From VHCN01 sp964589935 (lineage in GTDB: Bacteria > Verrucomicrobiota > Verrucomicrobiia > Limisphaerales > VHCN01), in contig CAZPVD010000001.1 of assembly GCA_964589935.1 (NCBI GenBank), forward strand, positions 1 through 64,000: 64,000 nt of DNA, in the 5' to 3' direction. Position 1 is the stretch's first letter, and every line of letters begins with the position of its first letter. The position numbers and the translations under genes are program-made. The notes under the pieces were generated by a model. It was given only the letters and a program-made list of their open reading frames with translations, was not told where the DNA came from and did no database searches. Positions 51,078 through 60,363 of the stretch are shown one piece after another.

Positions 51078-52211
51078 ATGGACGAGCGCCTGCTGCGTTT
51101 CACCGCCGAGATCATCCGCCAGACGAGCCGCGAAAAGCCGGCTGACGGCGTGCTGCGCGCAGAGCTGAAGCGCAACGACACGCTCTCGGCGGACGACAGG
51201 CGCGACGTGAGCCGCGCGATGTTTGCCTACTACCGCTGGCGCGGATGGCTGTCGGGCAAGATGCCGATGGAGCAACGCATCAAAACCGGGCTCGAATTTG
51301 CGACGCGCTTTGCGAAGAACCCGTTTTCCATTTCCGCCGAATTACTTGCGTCGAAGGCCCTGCCCGAATGGGTCGCGGACGAGGTCCAATGTTCACCGGA
51401 ATGGCTGCGCGCGTTGCAACGCGAACCAGCGCTGTGGCTGCGCGCGCGTCCCGGCCGCGCAAAAAAACTCGCGAGCAAGCTTGGTCATTGCAAGGCGAGC
51501 CGGCTGCCGTTGCTGCGCGATGCCGTCCAGTTTGAGGGGCAGGCGGATTTGTTCCGCACGCCGGAGTTCGAGGCGGGCGAGTTCGAGTTGCAGGACATTT
51601 CGTCCCAGGCCGTTGGGGTTCTTTGCGCGCCGCAACCGGGTGAGACTTGGTGGGACGCCTGCGCTGGCGAGGGTGGCAAGATGCTGCATCTCGGCGATCT
51701 CATGCAGAACAAGGGTCTCGTGTGGGCGAGCGACCGCGCCGAGTGGCGGCTCGAAAAGCTCAAGGCCCGCGCCGCTCGCGCGCAACTGTTCAACTACCGC
51801 GCCGTGCTGTGGGACGGCGGGGCGCATCTTCCGACACAGACGAAATTCGACGGTGTGCTCGTGGACGCGCCGTGCTCCGGCCTCGGCACGTGGCAGCGCA
51901 ATCCGCACGCGCGCTGGACTACGACACCGGACGACGTGCGCGAACTCGCCGCTGTTCAGTCCAACCTCCTGCATCATTGCGCGCCGCTGGTGAAGCCCGG
52001 CGGGAAGCTCATCTACGCCGTGTGCACGCTCACGCGCTCGGAGACGACTGCCGTGTGCGATGCGTTCAACGAGCAGCATCCTGATTTCGAGCCGATGCCG
52101 CTGGCGAATCCGTTCAACAAGTTTTTTCCGCCGTCACCGCAGCTCTGGTTGTGGCCGCAGGAAACCGGCGGCAACGGCATGTTCATCGCCGCGTGGAAGG
52201 AGCGTTTATGA
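51078..52211 (+). CDS. RsmB/NOP-family RNA m5C methyltransferase
   Basis: This 377-residue protein has an N-terminal NusB-like helical region (about 1-90) and a C-terminal SAM-dependent domain. The SAM loop is DACAGEGGKMLHL. Two cysteines define the RNA cytosine-5 methyltransferase mechanism: C266 in DAPCSGLGTWQRNP and C316 in VCTLTRSE. The likely target is 16S rRNA, as for RsmB, though other NOP targets cannot be excluded. The ATG at 51078 is preferred over a GTG at 51060. It is divergent from DUF1501. Confidence 0.92.
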   Translation: MDERLLRFTAEIIRQTSREKPADGVLRAELKRNDTLSADDRRDVSRAMFAYYRWRGWLSGKMPMEQRIKTGLEFATRFAKNPFSISAELLASKALPEWVADEVQCSPEWLRALQREPALWLRARPGRAKKLASKLGHCKASRLPLLRDAVQFEGQADLFRTPEFEAGEFELQDISSQAVGVLCAPQPGETWWDACAGEGGKMLHLGDLMQNKGLVWASDRAEWRLEKLKARAARAQLFNYRAVLWDGGAHLPTQTKFDGVLVDAPCSGLGTWQRNPHARWTTTPDDVRELAAVQSNLLHHCAPLVKPGGKLIYAVCTLTRSETTAVCDAFNEQHPDFEPMPLANPFNKFFPPSPQLWLWPQETGGNGMFIAAWKERL

Positions 52212-52223
52212 GGCGCGAGCGGT

Positions 52224-52721
52224 TCACCATTTGCGAATCCATTCCCACAACGGGCGCAGGTCTGTGTCGCCAAGCGCCATCTTCTTCACCTCGGCGCGTC
52301 CGCCGACCTGCACGGCGCGGTGCAGCCAGCGGCGCGCCTCGGGTTCATCGCCGAGCTGGCACGAGTAGCACGCGAGATTGTAGGGCACCGTGATCACTTC
52401 GGAAAAACGGTCGGCCACGCGCAGGAGATTGTCCCGTGCCTCGGCCGTGCGTTGCAGTTCGTGCAGCGCAAAACTTTGGTCCACCCAGCCCTGTGGATTC
52501 TCCGGCGCGGCTTCCACCAGTTCGCGTGAGATGCCGAGCGCGGCGTCCCACTGCTTTTGCGTCGCGAACAAATGCCAGCGCACCGCGAGCACGTCGGGAT
52601 GGCGCTGGAATTTCGGCGAGATTCGGGCCAGCTCCGCCTCTGCATCGGCTTGCGCGCCGAGGCCGAGCCAGCCCTTCGCGGCGTTGAGATAGTGAATGTC
52701 GGGTGGGCCGATTGCCGCCAT
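52224..52721 (-). CDS. TPR-repeat protein
   Basis: This protein of about 165 residues contains at least three TPR-like helical hairpins: IHYLNAAKGWLGLGAQADAE, WDAALGISRELVEAAPENPQ and VPYNLACYSCQLGDEPEAR. No enzymatic domain is seen. An ATG at 52805 would add 28 residues but would nearly reach the divergent gene at 52830, so the ATG at 52721 is preferred. TPR proteins mediate protein contacts; the partner is unknown. Confidence 0.78.
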   Translation of the reverse strand: MAAIGPPDIHYLNAAKGWLGLGAQADAEAELARISPKFQRHPDVLAVRWHLFATQKQWDAALGISRELVEAAPENPQGWVDQSFALHELQRTAEARDNLLRVADRFSEVITVPYNLACYSCQLGDEPEARRWLHRAVQVGGRAEVKKMALGDTDLRPLWEWIRKW

Positions 52722-52829
52722 GCGCTGAACATAAAAGGTGCCGCTAAAATTGGCAAATGCCGTCGTGTCTCTCGCAATCCTAGCCTGCTCGACATATCGC
52801 CTCAACCGTGGCTTAATCCGCGCGTCTCG

Positions 52830-54368
52830 ATGAAATTCAGCTTCACCTTTGCGTTGCTCCTTTCCGCGCCGCTGTTTGTTTCAAACGTGCCGGCGCAGCA
52901 GCCTCAGCCAAAGCCCGCCGAGGCGCTTGCCAGCCTTCAGTCCCGTTTGTCCGATTACGTTGCGCAGCCGCGCTTCGCCGCCGCTGGACTCGGTGTGAAG
53001 GTCGTCTCGCTCGACACGGGCAAAATTCTCTTCGAGCACGACGCAAACAAGCTGCTCAAGCCCGCGAGCAACGCCAAGCTCTTTACTGGCGCACTCGCGC
53101 TCGACCGGCTCGGACCGGATTTTCGCATCCGCACATCGTGTTATGCTGCGACACGTCCAGACGCCAACGGCGCGCTTGTCGGTGACCTTGTCATTTACGG
53201 CCGCGGTGATTTCTCGATGGCCGCGCGGTTCAACAACGGCGATTATTCGAAGTCACTCGAACCTCTCGTCAATGCGCTCGCCGCCGCTGGAATCAAGAGC
53301 ATTGCGGGCGACCTCGTTGGCGATGAAAGTTTTTTCCGTGGCCCGCCGCTCGGCGATGGCTGGGCGTGGGACGATCTCCAGTATTACTATGGCGCTGAAG
53401 TTTCCGCGCTCACGCACGAGGACAACGTGGTGGACCTCGCATTCAAGCCCGGCGCAAAAGCCGGCGAGCCAGCGCAGCTTGCCGCGAAACCAGCGACAAC
53501 CTTCCTGAACTTCATCAGCCGCGTGAGCACAGTCGCGACAAACGGCGCGCGTGGTGTCGAGATTTACCGGCCCATCGGCGAGAACAACGTGTTCGTTTCC
53601 GGCTCTGTTCCGCTTGGCGACAAAGGCGTGGTTGATGCCGTTGCCGTTCATCAGCCCGCGCTGTGGTTCATCACGGAACTGCGTGATGCGCTGGCAAAGC
53701 GAGGCATCACCGTCGCGGGAAAACTTCGCACCGTGAACTGGCTTGAACGCGACGCCGCGCCGGTGGACTGGAGCCAACAGACTGAAGTGGCCTTCACCGA
53801 ATCGCGCCCGCTCGCCGAGATGGTGGCGAAGATGATGAAGCCGTCGCAGAATCTCTATGCGCAAATGCTGCTGCTACAGGTCGGCGAATCGCGCCGCACC
53901 AAGGCCGAAGTGCGTCGTGCGACGAGCGAGGATGCTGGGCTCGCCGAGTTGGACAAATTTCTCGCGGAAGCAGGCATCCGCCGGGATGAAGTCCATTTGC
54001 AGGAAGGCTCCGGCCTTTCGCGCACCGCAATCGTGACACCGAACTCGCTTGTCACGCTGCTTACGCACATGGCGCGCCACCGGCACGCGCAGGTGTTCCG
54101 CGACGCGCTGCCGATTGCGGGCGTGGATGGCACGCTGCGATCGCGGCTCAAGGGAACCGCCGCCGAGAAAAACGCGCTCGCCAAAACCGGCACGCTCGGT
54201 TTTGTGAACACTATCTCCGGATACGTGACAAGCGGGGCAGGGGAGCGGCTCGTGTTCAGCATCATGCTCAACGCCTACTCAAATTCCGACCCGAAGCATT
54301 CCGGCAAAAACGAGGTGGACGCGCTCGTCGCGATGCTGGCGGGGTTCAACGGGCGAAGTGCTGAATGA
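52830..54368 (+). CDS. dacB: D-alanyl-D-alanine carboxypeptidase/endopeptidase, PBP4 type (S13)
   Basis: This 512-residue periplasmic enzyme has a signal peptide (about 1-22) and the three penicillin-binding motifs: S80-N-A-K83 (SxxK), S339-Q-N341 (SxN) and K452-T-G454. The insertion between the first two motifs matches peptidase family S13. It trims or hydrolyses peptidoglycan cross-links. The ATG at 52830 starts the signal peptide; the frame is open further upstream but overlaps the divergent TPR gene. Confidence 0.94.
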   Translation: MKFSFTFALLLSAPLFVSNVPAQQPQPKPAEALASLQSRLSDYVAQPRFAAAGLGVKVVSLDTGKILFEHDANKLLKPASNAKLFTGALALDRLGPDFRIRTSCYAATRPDANGALVGDLVIYGRGDFSMAARFNNGDYSKSLEPLVNALAAAGIKSIAGDLVGDESFFRGPPLGDGWAWDDLQYYYGAEVSALTHEDNVVDLAFKPGAKAGEPAQLAAKPATTFLNFISRVSTVATNGARGVEIYRPIGENNVFVSGSVPLGDKGVVDAVAVHQPALWFITELRDALAKRGITVAGKLRTVNWLERDAAPVDWSQQTEVAFTESRPLAEMVAKMMKPSQNLYAQMLLLQVGESRRTKAEVRRATSEDAGLAELDKFLAEAGIRRDEVHLQEGSGLSRTAIVTPNSLVTLLTHMARHRHAQVFRDALPIAGVDGTLRSRLKGTAAEKNALAKTGTLGFVNTISGYVTSGAGERLVFSIMLNAYSNSDPKHSGKNEVDALVAMLAGFNGRSAE

Positions 54369-54416
54369 ATCGTCATCGGTGCAGTGCCAATGCTCACAAA
54401 CAACGACGACACAACG

Positions 54417-55349
54417 TCACGGCTTCGTTTTCGGCAAGTCCGCGAGCACGCTGGCGGCGAGGAAATCGCGGAACGTGTTCCGCTCCGCAACTACGCCGTC
54501 GTGGCTGAGTTCGGAGAGCCAGAAGACCCAGCGGTTTGTTTTGAGTTCACCGGCGGTGACGGGCTGTTTCTCTCTCGCAAAAAGTGATTCGTTGCGTTCC
54601 TTCAGCAGCGACATGAGCCGCTCGGTTTCGCGCTTGGTGCCGCCGTTGTCGGTGTAGATGTTCAGAAGCCTGCCGGCGTGCTGCGAGTGCCACGCAAGAA
54701 ACACGTCCGTCTCGGCATACAGCGCGTCGAAGAGCCACACCTCGCGCACGCTCGCAGAAAGCCCACCTTTCGCGAGCGACTGTGCGATGGCGTGATAGCC
54801 GCCGCTGTGGCCGGAGAGGATGATGTTGCCCGGCCGTGCGCGCTTGAACTCCTCGCGCGTGCGCAGCGTGGCAAGAACTTCCTCGATGAGGCGTTTGAAA
54901 CCGCCTTCATCCGCGAGCTTACCCGCCGATGAATCGGGCGAATTCAACGGCCCTTGCGGCACGACAAGCACGGCAGCCTTGCCGCTCGCGGCGAATTGCT
55001 CGATGAGCCGGTAGCGCTGCAACACGTTTGTGACGCTGTTGCGCCAGCCATGAAAGTGGACGACGAAGTCCACAGTGCCGTTGGATGGAAGATGGTTCGG
55101 GACAAAGATGGCGACGGTGTTGTCCGAGTAATGCTGCGCGGCGGGGAATTGTTTGCCCTGATAAGTGTGTCCGTCGGCCCGCGACGGATGCGGGAATGGA
55201 GCGGAGACAAGCTGCGTGAGGACGAGCGTGCCGAAGTTCGTGTAACGGTCGGTGAAGGAATCCCCTCCAGTCGCTGCACCGGCTGACGCGAACAAAAGCG
55301 CGGGCAGCCATGAGCGAGCAATTCGCAAAGAGTTCAATTTTGGTCGCAT
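54417..55349 (-). CDS. Secreted alpha/beta hydrolase-like protein
   Basis: This 310-residue protein has a signal peptide (about 1-28) and features of an alpha/beta hydrolase: FVVHFHGWRNSV as a possible oxyanion region, VLVVPQGP, and nucleophile elbow LSGHSGGYHA. A catalytic His is not obvious; NGG or LSELSHDG near the end are candidates. Substrate unknown. It follows the debranching fusion gene by ten bases, so the two are probably co-transcribed, although one product is exported and the other cytosolic. Confidence 0.8.
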   Translation of the reverse strand: MRPKLNSLRIARSWLPALLFASAGAATGGDSFTDRYTNFGTLVLTQLVSAPFPHPSRADGHTYQGKQFPAAQHYSDNTVAIFVPNHLPSNGTVDFVVHFHGWRNSVTNVLQRYRLIEQFAASGKAAVLVVPQGPLNSPDSSAGKLADEGGFKRLIEEVLATLRTREEFKRARPGNIILSGHSGGYHAIAQSLAKGGLSASVREVWLFDALYAETDVFLAWHSQHAGRLLNIYTDNGGTKRETERLMSLLKERNESLFAREKQPVTAGELKTNRWVFWLSELSHDGVVAERNTFRDFLAASVLADLPKTKP

Positions 55350-55359
55350 CACCCAGCCC

Positions 55360-58300
55360 TCATTTCGTCAGGAGTTTCCACACGCGCAATGTTTCGGTGA
55401 TGCTCCACGCCTGCGCGTCGCAGCCGCGTTGCGTGTGTGGCGCATCGCCGTCGCAGATTTCAGGCAGATGGCCGATGCAGCCTTCGGCGAGCAGGCGGTC
55501 AACGCTGCCGAGATACGCGCGCGCGGCGGCGATAGCTTCAGGCGAAAAATCGTAAGCGCGCACGAGTGCCTCACAGAAGGACGGGAACGTCCAGCACCAT
55601 GCCGTGCCGTTGTGATATGCGGGCTTTCGGCACGTGTCCTCGTCGCCCTCATAACTGCCCCAATAAGGCTGCACCGGGTTGTTCAGCAAGTGTCCATCAG
55701 CCGCGCGGATTTCAAGCGGCGGTGAAACAGCCAGCGGCGCGAGCGAGCGCAGCGCGCCGGGCACAACGAGATGACGCAGCGTGGCATCCACGCAACAGCG
55801 GGCGCGTTCGCCACCGACGAGGCCGAGGCTGACGGTGAAGAGCATGTTGCTTCGCAACGCGGTGTCGCGAACGGCGTCCTTCGCGGCGATGCCAGGCTTT
55901 GCAATGAGCACGTCGGCGAACCAGCCTTGTTCGTCGAGCCAAAAAAGTTCGTTCAGCGAATGCTCGGCCCGTGCAGCGATCTGACTCCATGCTTCGCTTT
56001 CGGGTTTCACATCGAAGCGTTCAAGCTGCCGCAACAGCCGAATCCACAGCGATTGAATTTCGACGGCGTAGCCTTCGCGCGGCGTGCCAGCGGGGAAATT
56101 CGTATCCATCCACGTAAAATGGCTCGGGCTCCACACCAGCGCGGACGCGGCATCCACGCGGATGCCGTTGGGCGCACCGCGCAGATAATTCGCCGCGATG
56201 CTCAGTAACACATCCGCGACGGTCCGCCTGCGAGCGTCAACGACGGCCGTGTAAAATCCTGAATCCTGTTGCGCAAATTCCTCGCACGCGAGCGCGAACC
56301 ACAGCGGCGCGTCCACAGTGTCGCGGTTCGAGGCGTTGTCGCCGTAGAGCGCGTTGGGCAGCGTGCCGTTTTCCTCGAAGCGCGCGAAGGTCAGCAGAAC
56401 TTCGCGCACTTCATTCGTGAAGCCCGCCGCGAGCAGACCGCGCGCGGCGATGAGCGTGTCGCGTCCCCAGTCGAGAAACCACGGATAGCCGGCGATGACG
56501 GTTTTTCCCTCGCCGCGCCGGATGACAAACGCCTGTGCCGCCTGAATCAACTGCCGCTCGAACGCCTCCGCTACGGTCGTGACGGCGCGCGATTCCTCCG
56601 CTTCGAGTTGGAAGCGTGGCGGACCAAACGGCTCGTCCGTCTCCGCGGTGGCCACGAGCATCACGGTGCGGCCTGCGGGCAGGAGCAGTTCGAACCAGCC
56701 CGGGCTCCACGCGTCGCCGCTGGCGGTCATGCCGCGCGAGGCTTCGACGGGATGGGGGATGTTCTCGCACCATTCGGGCTGCGCATGGAAATGCGGATCG
56801 TCTGCCCAGATGCGAAGCTGCCGGTCACGCGCCGGAGTGAACTCAAATCCAACCGCCTCGGCTGCCGCCGCCGCATGCGGGCCGCTGGCGATGCCGGCGT
56901 GTTCTCCCGCCCGCGGGCGGATCAACGGACGGCAGTTCGAGGCGAAATGATGTTCCGCGCCGCTGTTGCGTTTGGTTTCCCAGTGGAAATTACGGTCCTC
57001 GATGTCGAAACGGGCGGTGATCCGCACGTCCGCGCCCGCGGGCAGCTCGCGGCCGAGGCCGTCGGGAACTTTCGTTCGCGTGAGGCGGAAGATGACCGTG
57101 TTGCGCTTGTCGAGCATCTCGGCGGAAAGTTCCACGCCGACGGCACGGCCGTCGCCGGCATTGGCGACGAAGTGCCAGCGCGCGGGCGGGCCGGCCTCGA
57201 ATGCAACGAGGTTGTCACCGTTTAGCGGCGCAATGAATCCGCCCGCATTGCACCAAAGCCGGAGACGTTTGACGAGGACATGGCGGTCCACGGGCAGCGA
57301 CGCGTGCAGGTTTGCGGCGAGGACGCAGTCGTATTTCGAGGTGATTCGGCCGAGGTCAACGCACATCCGAGCCATGCCGCCGCGACCGTTCGTGAGCAGG
57401 ATGAGCGAGGACAGATGAGGCGCCGCGGAAGACGGAAAGGGCTGCGGTTCGGGTGCGAGGTAACGGACGGTTGCAGAAATTTCGGACTCGCCTTCAACAA
57501 AGCGTTCCAGTGCGAGGGTTGCGTCACAGACGAAATCGCCAGGAGCGAAACATGCAGTGTGGCCCTTTTCAACCATGATGGATTCCGCGTGCTCGACGCA
57601 TTGTCCGCGCGAAAGCGTTGCGCGGAATGGCGCGGTGTCTTCAATGAGGAGCCAATGATGCGGTGGCACGAGCAACACTCGCGAACGGTCAGCGAGACGC
57701 CACGTGACAACTGGTGTGTAGCCAGTCGCAGGTTCGTGGAGCTTCCCGCGCGAAGCGCGAGCGAGCCACTCGGCGGGCGAGCCATTCACGAGTGCAGCCA
57801 CTTCGCGCCAGTCAAAGTGGCCTACCGTTTCGGCGGACATCACTTTCGAGATCGAGGTCAGCGCCCACGCAGCCTGCGCGCGGGCGCGGCGGTAACCTTC
57901 GCCGGAGAGGCCGAGCGGTTTCGAGTCGAGCGCCAGGCAGTGGCACGTCGCGGGTGCGAGCGTGATAGCAAGCTTTGCATCGGTCGTGTTCTTAATCTCT
58001 GGGACGGGCTGGCCAAGGAGGTCTGTGAAACGGCCTGCGATGAGGCCGGGGTTGCCGGGAAACCCCGCCCCGCGCAGATCGAGCGTGAGCGATTGCGCTT
58101 GCTCCGTGTCGGTGTTCAGCAGCACAAGGACAACGTCGCGGCCCTCCGCTGACTGGCGAAGCAACGCGAACACTGGCGAACCCTCCGCGCTGACACGCGT
58201 GAGCTTTGCGCCGTCGAAAAAGCACGGATGTTCTGCGAGCAGTTTGTTGAGAGCGGTGAGTTCAGCAACAATGTTGCACGCCGCACCCCAGTTCATGCCC

Positions 58301-59700
58301 GTGCTGCCGTGCACGCGGATTTTTTCCGATGCGAGCCATTCGCCGCCGCCGGTGAAGCCGTAACCGCCGCACACGCTGGTGAGCGCGCTCAGGCGGTTTC
58401 GCAACAATGACCACGCGCGGCCCTTCGCGGCGAGGCGGAGGTTGTCGTGCGTTTCGCTGTAATGCACTAGAACGCCGACGCGGGAGCTTTGCTTCAAGGC
58501 ATGGTCGAGATAGCCTTGAACTTGGAGCGCGGTGCTTTCCTGAAAAAGCTCGCTGTAAGCCCACTGCATCCCGCCGTCGGTGAGGAGCGCTTCGGTTTCA
58601 ACCCAGCCGCCGCCGAGTCCTTCGAGAAGAAAAACCGTCTCGGGAAACTCCTGCCGCACGCGCGCGGTGATGAACTGCCACGCGGGCATCGGCACTTTGT
58701 AGCCGGCGTCGCAGCGGAAGCCATCCACGCCGCGCCGGCACCACGTGAGAAAAACCTCCGCGAGTTCCTCCCACAATTCCGCGTGAACATGTTCCAGTTC
58801 CGTGAGGTCTTCCCACGTCACGCCCCACGCGCCGGGCGAAACGAAGTTCCCCTTTGTGTCGCGCAGGAACCATTCGGGATGCTCCTCCTGCAGGCGCGAG
58901 CCCCAGCCCGTGTGGTTGATGACGAGGTCGAGGAAGAGCCGCCCGCCGTGTTCGTGAACGCCGCGCGCGAGTTCGCAGAACTGCTCAACGCCGGTGGTGC
59001 GTTTGTCGAAGTCAACCAGTGCGGGATCAATGCCGGTCAAATCAAGCGCGGCGTAAGGGCTGCCGAAGCGGCCGAACTTCGCCATCGTTGTGGGCGTGGG
59101 ATTGACCGGCAGCAAATGCAGGATGCGGCAGCCGAGGGTGCCTAAAATGTGCGGTAGTTCGCGCGTGAGGTCGCGCAGCTTGCCCGACGGCGGGATGACG
59201 GTGAATCCGTGCGCGTCGAGCTGTTTGAATTCCGCTTCGCGGTTGTCGTCCCAAGCGCGTTGCAGATTCTTCGTCGCGCCAAACATGCGCGTGAAGGCGC
59301 AGTAAATCGTATTGCCTGTCCGGCATACGTTGGGATGTATTGTGATGCCGACATCCGGTCCATCGGGCCAGTGCTGCCAGCCGCGCGCGTCCAGCGCGTA
59401 GGCCTTGGCCTTGAACCACCCGACCTCGGCGAGCGGCAGTTCCACAGCCCATTCGCCGTCTTCCCAGCGCATCGGGATGTCGCGCCACGACGCGCCGGCG
59501 AGCGGCAATTTCTTGAAGTGTGCCTCGACGATTTCGGCGCGCACGAGGTCGGCGCGGCCGAGATTCGTGCGCAGGCGCGCCTGCCAGCCGCGCTTCGGGG
59601 TTTGATCGGGAGCCGCGGGCCGCAGCGTGAAGCGCACGGTGTCGCCGACGAAGCGCAGCAGGCGCTCGCCGGTCGGCGGGGTCATCGCAGCTTGGGTCAT
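55360..59700 (-). CDS. GH13 alpha-amylase-like domain fused to glycogen debranching enzyme C-terminal domain
   Basis: This protein of about 1446 residues joins two catalytic modules. The N-terminal part has GH13 regions DLVINH, GVDGFRCDAGY (nucleophile Asp), FLLEGLGG (acid Glu) and YSETHDNLR. The C-terminal 430 residues carry the amylo-alpha-1,6-glucosidase domain: GYPWFLDWGRDTL, YGDNASNRDTVDAPLWF and GDEDTCRKPAYHNGTAWCWTF. This matches two-activity debranching enzymes that transfer maltooligosaccharides and remove the 1,6-linked glucose. It has no signal peptide, so it acts on cytosolic glycogen or a similar glucan. The start could also be the ATG at 59685. Confidence 0.9.
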   Translation of the reverse strand: MTQAAMTPPTGERLLRFVGDTVRFTLRPAAPDQTPKRGWQARLRTNLGRADLVRAEIVEAHFKKLPLAGASWRDIPMRWEDGEWAVELPLAEVGWFKAKAYALDARGWQHWPDGPDVGITIHPNVCRTGNTIYCAFTRMFGATKNLQRAWDDNREAEFKQLDAHGFTVIPPSGKLRDLTRELPHILGTLGCRILHLLPVNPTPTTMAKFGRFGSPYAALDLTGIDPALVDFDKRTTGVEQFCELARGVHEHGGRLFLDLVINHTGWGSRLQEEHPEWFLRDTKGNFVSPGAWGVTWEDLTELEHVHAELWEELAEVFLTWCRRGVDGFRCDAGYKVPMPAWQFITARVRQEFPETVFLLEGLGGGWVETEALLTDGGMQWAYSELFQESTALQVQGYLDHALKQSSRVGVLVHYSETHDNLRLAAKGRAWSLLRNRLSALTSVCGGYGFTGGGEWLASEKIRVHGSTGMNWGAACNIVAELTALNKLLAEHPCFFDGAKLTRVSAEGSPVFALLRQSAEGRDVVLVLLNTDTEQAQSLTLDLRGAGFPGNPGLIAGRFTDLLGQPVPEIKNTTDAKLAITLAPATCHCLALDSKPLGLSGEGYRRARAQAAWALTSISKVMSAETVGHFDWREVAALVNGSPAEWLARASRGKLHEPATGYTPVVTWRLADRSRVLLVPPHHWLLIEDTAPFRATLSRGQCVEHAESIMVEKGHTACFAPGDFVCDATLALERFVEGESEISATVRYLAPEPQPFPSSAAPHLSSLILLTNGRGGMARMCVDLGRITSKYDCVLAANLHASLPVDRHVLVKRLRLWCNAGGFIAPLNGDNLVAFEAGPPARWHFVANAGDGRAVGVELSAEMLDKRNTVIFRLTRTKVPDGLGRELPAGADVRITARFDIEDRNFHWETKRNSGAEHHFASNCRPLIRPRAGEHAGIASGPHAAAAAEAVGFEFTPARDRQLRIWADDPHFHAQPEWCENIPHPVEASRGMTASGDAWSPGWFELLLPAGRTVMLVATAETDEPFGPPRFQLEAEESRAVTTVAEAFERQLIQAAQAFVIRRGEGKTVIAGYPWFLDWGRDTLIAARGLLAAGFTNEVREVLLTFARFEENGTLPNALYGDNASNRDTVDAPLWFALACEEFAQQDSGFYTAVVDARRRTVADVLLSIAANYLRGAPNGIRVDAASALVWSPSHFTWMDTNFPAGTPREGYAVEIQSLWIRLLRQLERFDVKPESEAWSQIAARAEHSLNELFWLDEQGWFADVLIAKPGIAAKDAVRDTALRSNMLFTVSLGLVGGERARCCVDATLRHLVVPGALRSLAPLAVSPPLEIRAADGHLLNNPVQPYWGSYEGDEDTCRKPAYHNGTAWCWTFPSFCEALVRAYDFSPEAIAAARAYLGSVDRLLAEGCIGHLPEICDGDAPHTQRGCDAQAWSITETLRVWKLLTK

Positions 59701-59794
59701 GGATTGGCGGACTCGACTCTCTGCGACTTTGGAATCCGCGAGGCGGTTAAAAACTTTTTCACCGGCGAACGCAAGCACCGCGTGTGATGCAGCT

Positions 59795-60280
59795 TCAATC
59801 GCGGAAGTTGGTGAAGCTCAGCGCCGCGGGGAAGTCCTTCGCGCGCACGGCGGCGATGACGGCCTGCAAGTCGTCCCGGCTCTTGCCGGTGCAGCGCAGC
59901 TTCTCGCCCTCGATGGCGGCGCTGACCTTGAGCTTGGTGTCGCGCACGAACTGCGCGATCTGTTTGGCCACGTCCGGTGCGATGCCCTGCTTGATCTTCA
60001 CGACCTGCCGCGTGTGGCCGAGTGGGGAGACGTCGGGCTTGCCCTGGTCCACGTTCTTGAGGCTCACGCCGCGTTTGCCGAGGCGGTTGATGACCATGTC
60101 AACGAGCGTGCGGACTTTGAACTCATCCTCGGCGGAAAGCTTGATGTCGTTTTTCTCCAGCTCGATGGCGGCCTTGCTGCCCTTGAAATCGAAGCGGGTG
60201 GCGAGTTCCTTCTTCGCCTGGTTGACGGCGTTCTCGATCTCCATCGAGTTGACTTCGGAAACAATGTCGAATGACGGCAT
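59795..60280 (-). CDS. YajQ-family nucleotide-binding protein
   Basis: This 161-residue protein opens MPSFDIVSEVNSMEIENAVN, with KELATRFDFKGSKAAIEL next, the signature of YajQ/DUF520. Some members bind cyclic di-GMP and act as regulators; others bind nucleotides or tRNA. The C-terminal RCTGKSRDDLQAVI and FTNFRD segments are typical. The ATG at 60280 matches the family N-terminus. It lies 94 bases upstream of the debranching fusion and is divergent from the GH63-like gene. Confidence 0.95.
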   Translation of the reverse strand: MPSFDIVSEVNSMEIENAVNQAKKELATRFDFKGSKAAIELEKNDIKLSAEDEFKVRTLVDMVINRLGKRGVSLKNVDQGKPDVSPLGHTRQVVKIKQGIAPDVAKQIAQFVRDTKLKVSAAIEGEKLRCTGKSRDDLQAVIAAVRAKDFPAALSFTNFRD

Positions 60281-60363
60281 GGCGGAACGGTAGCGAATCC
60301 GCCCGCGCACTCAAAGAAAAAGCTCGGCTCGCGGCCCGAAAAGGAAAAACATCGCGGCACATC